64,000 nt of DNA, taken from positions 34,080 to 98,079 of the forward strand of contig JAHHGV010000033.1 in NCBI GenBank assembly GCA_019359695.1, given 5' to 3'. The position numbers and the translations under genes are program-made. Of this stretch, positions 18,279 to 28,310 are shown piece by piece (the stretch's first letter is position 1; every line of letters starts with the position of its first letter). This DNA is from Brasilonema angustatum HA4187-MV1 (GTDB taxonomy: Bacteria > Cyanobacteriota > Cyanobacteriia > Cyanobacteriales > Nostocaceae). The notes below the pieces were generated by a model. It was not told where the DNA came from and did no database searches. It saw only the letters and a program-made list of their open reading frames with translations.

Positions 18279-19025
18279 ATGAACTTCTCGACTTATGTCA
18301 TGCACTTAGTTGGTTCTGGTGCGATCGCTTATTATTATGCTTTGCAAATCCGTGATCTGAAAACCCGCCCTAATGTGCTTGCAGGCTTTCAGTTAGCAGA
18401 GTCTGGTTCAGTTCCATATCTGACAAAGCTGGGCGATCGCGCAGCAGCAGAAGGCGACACATGGCTTGCCGAAAAGCTGGCAAAACACGCATCCGATGAA
18501 AATAGGCACGGTCAAATTTTTGCCCATGCCTTAAAACAACTTAACAAAAAAGTTATAGATTTCAAAAGTTTGCCTCAGAATACAGAGGAAAAGAAAACTC
18601 AACAACGGCGCAGCCCCTTTTTTGCTGCATACTATGAAGGTTACTCTCAAGAGCAGCTTAAACCTGAGATCGTTGATTGGGATGTGTTCATGGCTAGCAC
18701 CTACATCTTAGAGTTGGATGCTAGCAAAGACTTTACTCGCATGGCGAACGTGTTACCTGAAGATGATCCAATTGCTCGTAACCTCAAACTAGGGATGTTG
18801 AGCATTGCTAAGGATGAAACAGGTCATGCAGCATATCTTTATGAAGCCATGACACGGCGGATGTCTGCAATCCAAGTGCAGCAACTCGTGGATGAGTGGC
18901 GTACTCGTAAGGTCAACGCCTTGGTAGCATTTGCAGGTAATATGTTGCAAGGCAATGATAATAGATCTTCCTTGGTGCAAGATGGTGCGCCATCGGAGAG
19001 TGAATCTGAATTGATGGTTGCGTAA
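18279..19025 (+). CDS. Ferritin-like di-iron protein
   Basis: A 248-residue four-helix-bundle protein. The carboxylate ligands of a di-iron site are in place: Glu41 (QLAESG), the ExxH motif Glu74/His77 (DENRHG), Glu145 (LELDAS) and a second ExxH Glu180/His183 (DETGHAAY). This pattern is shared by the ferritin/rubrerythrin superfamily, including oxygenases and oxidases such as MiaE-like proteins. No ferroxidase channel or rubredoxin domain is seen, so an enzyme or an iron-dependent stress protein are both possible. It stands alone between repeat arrays. The ATG start at 18279 matches the length of the domain. Confidence 0.82.
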   Translation: MNFSTYVMHLVGSGAIAYYYALQIRDLKTRPNVLAGFQLAESGSVPYLTKLGDRAAAEGDTWLAEKLAKHASDENRHGQIFAHALKQLNKKVIDFKSLPQNTEEKKTQQRRSPFFAAYYEGYSQEQLKPEIVDWDVFMASTYILELDASKDFTRMANVLPEDDPIARNLKLGMLSIAKDETGHAAYLYEAMTRRMSAIQVQQLVDEWRTRKVNALVAFAGNMLQGNDNRSSLVQDGAPSESESELMVA

Positions 19026-19040
19026 AGAAAAAGGGGTGTA

Positions 19041-19165
19041 ATACCATTTCACGAAATTCTTGATACAAATGATTAGTCTCTAATTCTTTCTCCCCTGCTC
19101 CCCTGCTCCTCTGCTCCTCTGCTCCTCTGCTGCCTATTTGTATCAACCTTAAAGTGAAACGGTAT
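19041..19165. repeat. MITE-like repeat, family A, copy 1
   Basis: A 125-bp element with ends ATACCATTTCAC and GTGAAACGGTAT and inner inverted repeats GATACAAAT/ATTTGTATC. The centre is a CCCCTGCTCC/TCTGCTCC tandem tract. Copy 2 follows 142 bp later and differs at one position. Confidence 0.8.
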
Positions 19166-19182
19166 AAGGGGGTAAGGGTGTA

Positions 19183-19307
19183 ATACCATTTCACGAAATC
19201 CTTGATACAAATGATTAGTCTCTAATTCTTTCTCCCCTGCTCCCCTGCTCCTCTGCTCCTCTGCTCCTCTGCTGCCTATTTGTATCAACCTTAAAGTGAA
19301 ACGGTAT
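19183..19307. repeat. MITE-like repeat, family A, copy 2
   Basis: Near-identical to copy 1 (ATCCTTG in place of ATTCTTG). The two copies and their GGGTAAGGGTGTA linkers make a tandem array. GGGTGTA heptamers follow to about 19346 and, inverted, at 19388-19425. The rest of the gap to 19478 holds no gene. Confidence 0.8.
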
Positions 19308-19478
19308 AAGGGGGTAGGGGGAAGAAATAGGAGGAGGTTAAGGGTGTAATGAATATAAAAAACTCCGTCAATACAACGTAAGCCACCTACACCCCTACAC
19401 CCCTACACCCCTACACCCCACCCCTACCCTCCGGTGTTGTCGGCGGAAAGGGATTCTACGAACCTGAGGACAATCAAG

Positions 19479-22400
19479 TTAAAACCGTGTCTCATAATCA
19501 AGTTGCAAACGACTGTCGTCTGAGAAACTTGTTGAACCTCGTACAAGAACATCATCATTGACTCGATAGATAATGTTATAACGGAAAGGCTCATCGGTTA
19601 AGAAAACCCGCGATAGGGAAACGGAGAAATTCTTACTTAAATCAAATACACCTTCTGCTGTCAAACCGAGAACTGAATTTGATGCTTCTCGTTCATTTTT
19701 GCTCTGCTTAGAAACAGAGCTAGGATAGATACGAAATTCACTAAAGCCGATCGCCTGTCCGATCGCAGTGATACTTCCTTGCAAACTACCGAATATAGTA
19801 GAACCAGCTAGGGTAGCAATTCCAGTTGTTGCGTCTGATTGACCGAAGCTATTAATAATAGAACCGCCTAACAGAGAAATAATTTCTGCTTCACTGCGGC
19901 TAGGTTCGCTAGTTAGTTCCAGATTACCAGCTGACAATCGACTCGCTGGTCCTGTTGCTGTGGCGCGAACACGAACAGTACGTAAAGTCCCAAAGTTAGT
20001 TGCAGAAACATCACTAATTTCGCTAGAAAAAGGAGAGGTCAAAATGCGATTACTCGTTGCCCCGCTTGCCTCTGGTACAATTGCCACAAGCCGGACATCT
20101 AACTCGGGATCGAGTCCTCGATTAGGTGTAAATTCTGCAGTCTGTTCGTAGCCCCGTTCTAAGGTAAACTGAGTTGTAAATAAGTTCACTTGTCCTCCCG
20201 TCAGACGAATAACTCCTTCGGGACGAGGTTTGGCTAATGGACCATTGATAGTCAGATCACCTTTGGCGTCAAAGCTGAGTATAGAAGGACTGAGTTGCCC
20301 TCCTGGTACAAACCCGCCGAGTATCGGCTGAGTGGAGACACGAATACCTTTATCTAGAACAAGCTGTAAATTATTAAACGTTACAGGTAAATTTGGTGGA
20401 GTCGGGGTGGCTGCGGTGTTACCTTGTGTACCTTCTGGTTCTATGCCATAGGTTGTTGTTGTACCATCAGGTGTGTTAGATTGTGCCGTTTGTGTTTGTT
20501 GGACAGTGAAAGTCTTTATTGCATTATCGGTTGTCTTTTTTGCACTTGATGATTTTGTACTGGCTGTATTCGATTGTCCAATGACAACTTGACCATCACT
20601 CAGCGTAATTTTCCCACCAACATTAGGAGATAGTGCTGTTCCACCAATGACAACATTACCAGTGACACCGCCTTGATACAACCCTTGAACTTTCAAATTC
20701 AGATTGTTCACCGACACAGTCAGGGGATTTGTTGCAGCTTGCTGCTGTGCTGCTCGATTTGCAAAAATGGGAAGAATTCCTGCAGCAGTCACGTTACCTT
20801 TATTGTATTGCCCTTGAATACCTTGAACCAATAGTGTGTCGCCATTAAATTGCAGCGTTCCTGTGACATTTGTCAAGGGTTCAGTTAAGGCTTGAGCTTC
20901 AATAGTCGCATTATCGACTCTGGCAACTCCGTTAATAATTGGCTGCTTTAAAGTTCCTTGAATATCAACATTAACTTCCCCTAGACCATCCACCCAACTG
21001 ACTTGTTGATTGGTAAACAAGTTTAACAGTGTTAAGCCTTCATTCTGCACTTTGGCATTGATCCTAATTTGATCGCTATCTGGTTGAACTGAAGCGAAGG
21101 GCAATGCAAAAGGTATGTTTCCTGTAACATTAACAGGCTGTGTCCCAGTTAACAACAAGGTACTGCCAAAATTCAAACGAGCATTGTCATAGTTGAAATT
21201 TAATTGCCCTGTCTGCACTGGCTGTTTATTTATCGTACCATCCACCAGTGTCAATTCTCCGATCGCGCTGGGGTCTTTTGAATTACCACCCAGTGTAGCG
21301 ACAGCACTCACATTCCCTGTGACATCAACTGGTAATTTGTCTATGAAAGGCTGTGCAAGTGATAAAGGTAAATTTGTCACTTGCAACTGTCCGGACAGTT
21401 GTTCTGTTCCTAATTGTCCTGAGTAAGCCAAAACTCCTGGATTCAAGTCCACACTGAATGGTGATAATGTCACAATACCATTTGCAAAAGTGCCTCTGGC
21501 TATGACATCTTTAATGGAGTATTGGCCCCATTTCCAGTTATTGCCACCAAAATTAAAGCTAGCATTCAACCCTGACTGTAAAGAACCAGCGACTTCAATT
21601 CCTCCACTAAGAGTACCTTGTAATTCTGCTAGTGTGGGCAAAGTCGTTGGTTCATTTTGCTGTTGTTGCTGTTGTGCAATTAGGGTGACAATTTTTGAGA
21701 AAAACTCTAGCTGTTTTAGCAAATCTGCATCTGGCAAAGTAACAGGCTTTGTTTGCAAAACTTCTGCCCTCGCCAATTTTGGACCTTGCAACCCTCCACC
21801 AAAATCCCCAAAGTCAAAAACGTTGAATGCTTCTAGGAGTCTTTGGATTTTCGTTTGGTCAAAGTTAGCTTGGAGTTTAAATTGAGGGTTGTTTCCTGTT
21901 TGCACATTTCCATTTAGGGCAATGCTGCCATCTCCTATCTGCAATTGACCATTTGTTAAGCTAGCAGCACCATCGGCATAACTGATATTACCTCGAAACT
22001 CGTCTGCTGTGACTCGACCGACGCGGGGTTTGGCGATCGCCACATTTCCCACCGCACTATAGTTATTAAGATTGACGGTTAAATTAGCAGATGCTTGTCC
22101 TGCAAGGGGTTTTAACGTATTGTTAGGAATGAATCCCTCAGCAAGAGCGATAGGAAAACTCCGCACATTGACGAGCAAGTTGTCTCCTTCAGTTCTACCG
22201 GTTGCAACTGCCTCACCACGTCTGAATAAAAATGAAGTTGGGCGATTGTTCGGACTAATATCAACTGCAACTTGGTCTTGCCTACCTGCCAGTCGCAATT
22301 GTCCTCCTTGCCCTCCCTGATATCTTACATTCCCAGCTAACACTGGGTCAAATGCTAAATTATTGACATTTAAATTTTCCAGCCGGATGTTTCCAGAAGC

Positions 22401-25370
22401 GTTAGGAGTTGTTGGGGTACCTGTAACTTGTCCAGTAAAATCAAGTTGTCCTTTCAGCGCTATCTTACCAGGAAGATTACCGCTCGCTTTCTGGAGATTG
22501 TAATTCCGCGCTTGGACATTGAGATTGAAACCAGTCACTTGAGGTGTACCCGTTTCTGGTACTTGAACAGCAACAACACCGTTAGCACTCAATCCGGGAG
22601 AAGTTGCACGTTGAAGAATAATCTGTTGTCCATTCCACTGAACTTGTGCTGTGATTGGTTGTGCAAGCAGCGATAACCCTTGTGATAAGCCGACTTGCCC
22701 TGCAACTCGAATATTTGAAAGCGCAAAAGATTCAGTTGTTCCTGCTAACTGTAAGTTGCTATTAAGTCGTCCTTGCAGTTGTTGGGAGAAACGGTTGAGT
22801 TGAACTTGAGAAATATTAGCAGCTGCTTGCCAGCGACCATTATTAAGATTAATATTTCTGACGTTAACCGTACCTCCTGCCACACCATTAAGATTTGCTT
22901 GTCCAGAAGCTTGAATCGTTGACGGTTGAAAGGAAGCGGTGGTTCCCGATAAATTCAATTGACTGTTTAAGACTCCTTTTTGAAGCTGGGCTGGTACCTG
23001 TGCAAAACGGCTTAACTGAATTTGCTGTGCATTAACAAAAGCCCGCCAGCGACCGTTATCAAGATTAATATTTCTGACGTTAACCGTACCGCCTGCCACA
23101 CCACTGAGGTTTGCTTGTCCAGAAGCTTGAATGTTTGACGGTTGAAAGGAAGCAGTTGTTCCAGATAAATTCAACTGACTGCTTAAGACTCCCCCTTGAA
23201 GCTGGGGTGGTACCTGTGCAAAACGATTCAATTGAATTTGCTGTGCATTAACAAAAGCTTGCCAGCGACCTTGTGTTAGCTGACCTCTCGCCCTAATTGT
23301 ACTACCTGCCACTTTCGCAACAGCATCTCGCAAGAGAATACTATTACCCTGTTGATTTACAACAACTTGCCCAGTGGTGGGATAAGTGGCTGTGGGTGCT
23401 TGCACCTGTGCGACTGTTTGGAGATTACCAAGTGAGCCAAAAGTCCTAGCGTTTGCTGATATATTACCAATGGTAAAATTGGGTGAAGCTTTGTAAGCTT
23501 TGGCAATCGCATCACCTGGTAAATTTTGAGCTAGGACATTTAACGAAACTCTGCCTTGAGGTGCCAATTGAAGTTGACCGTTTGCGGTGATTTTGCCTCC
23601 GATTTCTGGCGTGGCTTGAACGCTGGCAATATTGACTTGTAACGGCTGCTTACCAAGTGAACCAGAACCAAGAGAACCAGAGACTTTGGCGTTGGCGGAG
23701 ATACCACCAATATTGAAGGGAACTGAAACGCCATAACCTTGGGCGATCGCATTTCCTGGTAAATTTTGAGCTTGAACATTTAACGAAACGTTACCTTGAG
23801 GGACAAGTTGAACTTGACCGTTTGCGGTGACTTGTCCTCCGGCTGGCGGCGTTACTTGAACGCTGGCAATATCAAGCACCAAAGGTTGTTTCCCACCGCT
23901 TGGTGAACCAGAAATTGCAGCTTTTGCTGATACATTACCAATAGTTGTGGGGAGAGTAAAGCCATACGAAGTTGCCAGTGCATCTGCTGAAATTCCTTCA
24001 GCTTGAATGTTAAATTTCGCTCCAGCTTGTTGGGGATTAGCTGCGAGTGGAATTTCACCGCCACCTGTAATTTGTCCACCTGTTGCAGGAATTATCTGCA
24101 GATTAGAAACGGCAATAGTAGATGCAGTTTGAGATACACTTAGACGAAAGCCAGTGCTAATAGTCTTAAATACAACGCGGTCAACTTGAATGGGTTTTGT
24201 GTTACTTGCTGTTCCGCTCAAAATTGGCTGTTGAATTGATCCTTGCAACTGAATGTTTGATTGTATTTCTCCAGCAACCGGAACGGGTAAATTCACTTTT
24301 AGCGAATCGAGAACATTTTTCGCACTAACCGGCTTTACCTGGGCTGAAATGTTGAAACCTGTTTGAGTATTGAGAGATCCATTGACCAAAGTCGGAACTT
24401 TGCCATAGTTCGTGCTGAGATTTTCTAGAGTAATTGTCTGCCCTTGGAAGGTTAATTTGCCATTGGAATTGATAAACTTTTGGGGAACCTTTTGAACTTG
24501 AGCCGTGACTTGATTAGCAACAGCCGTTCCATTAATCGCAATGTTCTGCTTATTGCCTTGCTGGGGATCTGGCTCTAATTGTACCGTTAAGTCAGCACCC
24601 ACACGACCTGCTTCCAAAACAATTGGTAACTGAATTAATCGACTAACATCAGATGCTAGAAAATTCTGCGTTTGTACCTTGAGGTTCGTTTGTTGTGATT
24701 TCAGTCGTGTGTCTCCGCTTATTTTAACTGTCCCTCCGCTGGTTGGTTGAGCACCAATGTCATAGGTAACTCCTTCATTTTTCGGCAAAAATCGTGCAGT
24801 TCCACTCACTTGATCTAAAGCAACTGAACCTTTGGGTGTATTTGGTGTTGATTTTGGCACTAACACCACATCGCCATTCTGAATTTTTAGTGTCTGCAAC
24901 TCAGTTTGAATAACACTTTTTCCCTCTCCTGTCTTAATTTGAGTTGTCACCCAACGCCCTTGTTTATCTTGTTCAAGGTAGACATTAGGTTGAACTAAAG
25001 TGACATTTAACCCCAATGTCCGTTTGAAGATAACTTCTAAGGGTGAGAACTCTACTTCCACAGCTTTTGCTGCAACTCTGTCTGGATCAGTGGAAGTTGC
25101 TGGTATTGAAAGTGAGCCAAATCTCAGGCTAGAAAGGGAAAATCGCTCAACTGCTCCTATTTTCACTGGTCTTCCAACCAGTTGCTGAAGATTTTTTTCT
25201 ACTAATGGTGCCAAATCTTTATACACATAGTTCCTCGCCCACAAAACACCACCTGCAATTCCAGCTAGTAAAATTACTCCGAAAACAATACTAGTACGTC
25301 CTAACAGAAGGAGCCACAAACGACGATTCTTAGGCTCTTGTTCATTTTCTGAATTTGGAGAGCGCGTCAT
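19479..25370 (-). CDS. TamB-like translocation/assembly module protein
   Basis: A very long envelope protein of 1963 residues with one N-terminal membrane anchor (LLLLGRTSIVFGVILLAGIAG, about 19-40, preceded by Arg/Lys). A long beta-rich periplasmic domain follows, and a C-terminal TamB (DUF490) domain ends in a beta-strand with a final Phe (LQLDYETRF). TamB/AsmA-like proteins bridge the inner and outer membranes and act in lipid transport or outer-membrane protein assembly. The cyanobacterial form is longer than the proteobacterial one. The middle shows an internal duplication (RW.AFVNAQQIQL.RFAQVP followed by QLNLSGTTASFQPS, DNA about 22790-23290). The gene is monocistronic. Start at ATG 25370. 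Confidence 0.88.
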   Translation of the reverse strand: MTRSPNSENEQEPKNRRLWLLLLGRTSIVFGVILLAGIAGGVLWARNYVYKDLAPLVEKNLQQLVGRPVKIGAVERFSLSSLRFGSLSIPATSTDPDRVAAKAVEVEFSPLEVIFKRTLGLNVTLVQPNVYLEQDKQGRWVTTQIKTGEGKSVIQTELQTLKIQNGDVVLVPKSTPNTPKGSVALDQVSGTARFLPKNEGVTYDIGAQPTSGGTVKISGDTRLKSQQTNLKVQTQNFLASDVSRLIQLPIVLEAGRVGADLTVQLEPDPQQGNKQNIAINGTAVANQVTAQVQKVPQKFINSNGKLTFQGQTITLENLSTNYGKVPTLVNGSLNTQTGFNISAQVKPVSAKNVLDSLKVNLPVPVAGEIQSNIQLQGSIQQPILSGTASNTKPIQVDRVVFKTISTGFRLSVSQTASTIAVSNLQIIPATGGQITGGGEIPLAANPQQAGAKFNIQAEGISADALATSYGFTLPTTIGNVSAKAAISGSPSGGKQPLVLDIASVQVTPPAGGQVTANGQVQLVPQGNVSLNVQAQNLPGNAIAQGYGVSVPFNIGGISANAKVSGSLGSGSLGKQPLQVNIASVQATPEIGGKITANGQLQLAPQGRVSLNVLAQNLPGDAIAKAYKASPNFTIGNISANARTFGSLGNLQTVAQVQAPTATYPTTGQVVVNQQGNSILLRDAVAKVAGSTIRARGQLTQGRWQAFVNAQQIQLNRFAQVPPQLQGGVLSSQLNLSGTTASFQPSNIQASGQANLSGVAGGTVNVRNINLDNGRWRAFVNAQQIQLSRFAQVPAQLQKGVLNSQLNLSGTTASFQPSTIQASGQANLNGVAGGTVNVRNINLNNGRWQAAANISQVQLNRFSQQLQGRLNSNLQLAGTTESFALSNIRVAGQVGLSQGLSLLAQPITAQVQWNGQQIILQRATSPGLSANGVVAVQVPETGTPQVTGFNLNVQARNYNLQKASGNLPGKIALKGQLDFTGQVTGTPTTPNASGNIRLENLNVNNLAFDPVLAGNVRYQGGQGGQLRLAGRQDQVAVDISPNNRPTSFLFRRGEAVATGRTEGDNLLVNVRSFPIALAEGFIPNNTLKPLAGQASANLTVNLNNYSAVGNVAIAKPRVGRVTADEFRGNISYADGAASLTNGQLQIGDGSIALNGNVQTGNNPQFKLQANFDQTKIQRLLEAFNVFDFGDFGGGLQGPKLARAEVLQTKPVTLPDADLLKQLEFFSKIVTLIAQQQQQQNEPTTLPTLAELQGTLSGGIEVAGSLQSGLNASFNFGGNNWKWGQYSIKDVIARGTFANGIVTLSPFSVDLNPGVLAYSGQLGTEQLSGQLQVTNLPLSLAQPFIDKLPVDVTGNVSAVATLGGNSKDPSAIGELTLVDGTINKQPVQTGQLNFNYDNARLNFGSTLLLTGTQPVNVTGNIPFALPFASVQPDSDQIRINAKVQNEGLTLLNLFTNQQVSWVDGLGEVNVDIQGTLKQPIINGVARVDNATIEAQALTEPLTNVTGTLQFNGDTLLVQGIQGQYNKGNVTAAGILPIFANRAAQQQAATNPLTVSVNNLNLKVQGLYQGGVTGNVVIGGTALSPNVGGKITLSDGQVVIGQSNTASTKSSSAKKTTDNAIKTFTVQQTQTAQSNTPDGTTTTYGIEPEGTQGNTAATPTPPNLPVTFNNLQLVLDKGIRVSTQPILGGFVPGGQLSPSILSFDAKGDLTINGPLAKPRPEGVIRLTGGQVNLFTTQFTLERGYEQTAEFTPNRGLDPELDVRLVAIVPEASGATSNRILTSPFSSEISDVSATNFGTLRTVRVRATATGPASRLSAGNLELTSEPSRSEAEIISLLGGSIINSFGQSDATTGIATLAGSTIFGSLQGSITAIGQAIGFSEFRIYPSSVSKQSKNEREASNSVLGLTAEGVFDLSKNFSVSLSRVFLTDEPFRYNIIYRVNDDVLVRGSTSFSDDSRLQLDYETRF

Positions 25371-26206
25371 ACTCGTTACCAGTATTGTTAGTTAAAGTGG
25401 GTAATTAAATTAGCAATTTACAGTTTCTCAGGGTTAGTCAAATAAGTTTAAATTGGTTTTCAAACAATACAAAATTATGTTACTGGAAATTGTCGTGTTT
25501 ATGGAACTACTTTTTGTGAGTTTTGTGAAACGTGACAGCTCCACTGTAATTGCATCATCAATACTGAAAACGACTATAGCGAGAAAATAGGGTAAAATGC
25601 TGTAATCTTTGTGGACAAATTAAAGTTATGATCAAAAATCTGACTACAGAAGTATTTTTGCAACTATCAAAAGGAATAATTAAGCTAAAACACCTAGAAG
25701 TTGCATCTTTTCTAGTGATGACCGTCATGATTCACAATCAATAAACCAGCTTATTTTGAACACACAACTCAACAGTTATCAGTTATCAGTTGTCAAGATT
25801 TCTTGTGATTTGTAATACAAAAATTGATGATATGCCTGATACAAATGATTTTTCTACAATTATTTACCCCTGCAAGAGAAAATTTTGCTTGACTGCTGGC
25901 TATTTGTATTAATCTTAAAGTGAAACGGTATTAAGGGAGTTAGAGTCTCTCACTTCTAAAACTGCTGTGTTTCAGTCGGCGTAGAAATCTCGTTATGTAA
26001 CCTTGATAACTGCGTCGGTAGCTGGTCACTAATTTAACAAATTTACTTGTTGTTGCTTTATTCTGACTCTGGACTTTGTCGCAAGTCATCAAACTTTAAT
26101 CACCTATCTAAAAAATGATTGAAATGTTAAGATTTCTTGTCAAACTCAATACATCTGAGTATAAATACTAAAATTTTGTCACTGCATGAATTAAGGATGT
26201 GCATCT
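25371..26206. other. Intergenic region between tamB-like and response-regulator genes
   Basis: 836 bp. A short frame at 25628-25744 (38 codons, starts MIKNLTTEVF) has no support. TCAGTTATCAGTTGTCA heptamers lie near 25772-25796. A degenerate family A repeat occupies 25814-25931. The remainder is AT-rich upstream DNA of the CheY-like gene. Confidence 0.5.
25814..25931. repeat. MITE-like repeat, family A, degenerate copy
   Basis: The right end GTGAAACGGTAT and the inner pair TGATACAAATGATT and CTATTTGTATTAA match copies at 19041 and 19183. The left end and the CTGCTCC centre have decayed. Confidence 0.6.
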
Positions 26207-26581
26207 ATGCAATCATCTCGGCCTCATCGAATATTAATTGTGGACGATTGTGAACTCAATCTGGCTTTGCTTCAAAGTGCTTTAGAAGAAGAGGGCTACG
26301 ACGTTGATATAGCCAACAATGGGAGTATCGCTTTAGCAAAAATAGAGGCTTCGCCACCTGATTTAGTCCTGTCAGATGTGATCATGCCTAAGATGAACGG
26401 TTATGAGTTAGCCCGATGTATCCGCCAAAATGAGAAGTTACCTTTCATTCCTATTCTGCTCATTACGGGTACTCAACAGATGACTACCATGCAAGAGTTA
26501 GATATAGGGTTTGATGATTTTATCCGTAAGCCCATCAATTTGGATAGATTGCTTGCACGCATCAATGCGTGTTGGAACTAA
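26207..26581 (+). CDS. Single-domain response regulator (CheY-like)
   Basis: The 124-residue protein is a receiver domain only. Acidic residues IVDDCE (13-14), the phospho-acceptor Asp57 (LVLSDVIMP), the Thr in LLITGTQ and Lys108 (FIRKPIN) are all present, so it should be phosphorylated by a partner histidine kinase. No output domain follows and no kinase gene is nearby, so the signalling partner is encoded elsewhere. It starts at ATG 26207, preceded by AAGGATG. Confidence 0.92.
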   Translation: MQSSRPHRILIVDDCELNLALLQSALEEEGYDVDIANNGSIALAKIEASPPDLVLSDVIMPKMNGYELARCIRQNEKLPFIPILLITGTQQMTTMQELDIGFDDFIRKPINLDRLLARINACWN

Positions 26582-26611
26582 GGTACTGAGTAAATGGGCG
26601 ACAATGAAATA

Positions 26612-26930
26612 TATAGGATTCCTATTTGACTTTTGCTCAGCTAGGTACAGTTTATGTTAATCGTTAAGCGTTAAGCCTTCTTTGTTAACGGGACTTAAAC
26701 ATTTTTCCTGTCAAAACAAGCCTCAAATCTTTACAGGGCAAGGAAAATACACCAAATACCCAAAAATGCCTAAAACCCAGATATATCAACAAACTAAGTA
26801 AAACAATGTCAAAGTCTTTTAGGATATACGTTTGAAGCTTTTTTAGCTGTGTTTTTTGTCTAAGTCCCATTAAGCGTTAAGCGTTCCCTACCTTAACTAA
26901 TAAGTTCATAAACCAAACCAGATTCCTATA
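26612..26930. repeat. MITE-like repeat, family D, with a nested second element
   Basis: Outer ends TATAGGATTCCTATTTGAC and ACCAGATTCCTATA, with TTAAGCGTTAAG motifs near both ends. Inside, 26690-26868 is bounded by the inverted pair GGGACTTAAAC and GTCTAAGTCCC and looks like an independent 179-bp element inserted into the first. A minus-strand frame inside it (26685-26870) is not convincing as a gene. It fills the gap to recR. Confidence 0.65.
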
Positions 26931-26938
26931 AGTTGTTG

Positions 26939-27538
26939 TTAATAATCTAACTCTCGGCGACCTTCCAAAGCTCTTGCCAAAGTCACCTCATCGGCGTACT
27001 CCAAATCCCCACCCACAGGTAAACCAAAAGCAATCCGCGTTACTTTGGTAAATGGCTTTAGCAATTGACCAACGTACAGTGTTGTTGTTTCACCTTCCAC
27101 ACTTGGACTAATTGCCAAAATAACTTCTTCAGGCTTGTGCTGACTCACCCTTCGCACCAAAGCTTGGATAGTCAACTGTTCTGGACCAATGCCCTCAATA
27201 GGAGAAATCACCCCACCTAAGACATGATACTTGCCTTTAAACTCACGAGTTTTTTCCAAGGCAATCAAATCACGGGAATCTGCTATCACACAGAGAGTCG
27301 TATTGTCACGGTTTGGGTTGCGGCAAATTTCACAAACTGGTTCAGCAGATAAGTGAAAACAAACAGAACACAAACCCACCTGTTTTTTTGCCTCAATCAA
27401 AGCTTGCGCCAGAGCCTCAACTTCTGCTTCTGGTCGCTTTAAAATATGTAATGCCAGACGCTGGGCAGTTTTAGGACCAACTCCAGGTAAGCGTTGGAGT
27501 TGTTCAATTAAACGTGCTAGAGGGCGTGCGTAAACCGT
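26939..27538 (-). CDS. recR: Recombination mediator RecR without a standard start codon
   Basis: RecR works with RecF/RecO in loading RecA at gaps. All domains are present: the helix-hairpin-helix ([17 protein letters not shown]), the C4 zinc finger (CSVC..CEIC), the Toprim segment ([12 protein letters not shown]) and the C-terminal [15 protein letters not shown]. The frame is open back to 27559, yet no ATG, GTG or TTG lies in the first 46 codons that encode conserved sequence. The first TTG (27400) would remove the helix-hairpin-helix. An ACG codon at 27538 has GGAG 8 bases upstream and gives 199 residues, the normal length. I therefore annotate ACG, or a mutated ATG. An assembly error is possible. 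Confidence 0.85.
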   Translation of the reverse strand, partial: TVYARPLARLIEQLQRLPGVGPKTAQRLALHILKRPEAEVEALAQALIEAKKQVGLCSVCFHLSAEPVCEICRNPNRDNTTLCVIADSRDLIALEKTREFKGKYHVLGGVISPIEGIGPEQLTIQALVRRVSQHKPEEVILAISPSVEGETTTLYVGQLLKPFTKVTRIAFGLPVGGDLEYADEVTLARALEGRRELDY

Positions 27539-28310
27539 TGTCTTATCTCCAATGAGTTCTAATCATAACTATGATGGCATTTATGAGAGCTTGGTGGGCA
27601 CTGTTTGAGAGTTATTTGGTTATTACTTTCAATAAACATAAGGGTGTAGGGGTGTAAGGGTGTAGGGGTATAGGGGGATCATGGGTGTAAGGGCGTAGGG
27701 TACTCCGTGGGCGTGGTAGGATATAAGCTGGACAACTCGTCAATCTTTCCGGAATGTCGCAGGTCATTTTTGTATAATGGTATTGCTCAATGACCTATCT
27801 GACCGTATTGAACAGACAGGCAAACATCAAAGTAGGCGTAACAGCCTTGCCGCAGAAAAATCGGTAGATCAAAGGAAAGAATTTGCCGCTGGAAGGTGTA
27901 TGCACAGTCCATGTGAATTCTTGAATCACAATCAAACTGCCTTGGAATACGCAGGGCGGCTGCGCGGGTTCCTCTTTGTGAGGATAAAGGTAAAAATACC
28001 TCCAGACGCGGTGTAAGACCAATTTGTAGCAATACAAAAAGGCAGCAGCGAATGAGACGCGTTTGTAGAGCGTGCACCTTAGTGCTTAGCTCTAACTATA
28101 AACGATACTCCGTTTTATTAGTAGGTACTTCACCCGCTTACCAGGATAGAGCATACTCAGAGTCGTTAGCGATAAACAGTAACTCTTGTTTGCTGTCTAA
28201 ATGCTGCCTAAAGATATGCCGGAAAAATCGATGGAAACCGAGGCTCAGTTGAGGAAATTCAACAAACTCTTCTGACACCGGACACCGAAATTGTAAAGGA
28301 GGAACTCAAC
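27539..28310. other. Long intergenic region, content unresolved
   Basis: 772 bp. The first part has GGGTGTA heptamers (about 27641-27715). From about 27720 to 28260 the composition is non-repetitive and more GC-rich than usual spacers, with open frames on both strands (27777-28016 plus, 27787-28077 minus) that match no family I know. I did not recognise tmRNA, RNase P RNA, SRP RNA or a riboswitch. It may be a decayed gene or an unrecognised RNA. Confidence 0.4.

Noticed and set aside
25628..25744. 38-codon frame MIKNLTTEVF..
   Set aside because: No ribosome-binding site and no context; likely chance in AT-rich DNA.
26685..26870. Minus-strand frame of 61 codons
   Set aside because: It coincides exactly with a short inverted-repeat element and has no similarity to a transposase that I can see.
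27777..28077. Overlapping frames on both strands after recR
   Set aside because: Neither has a convincing start or any recognised motif; reported only as an unresolved spacer.
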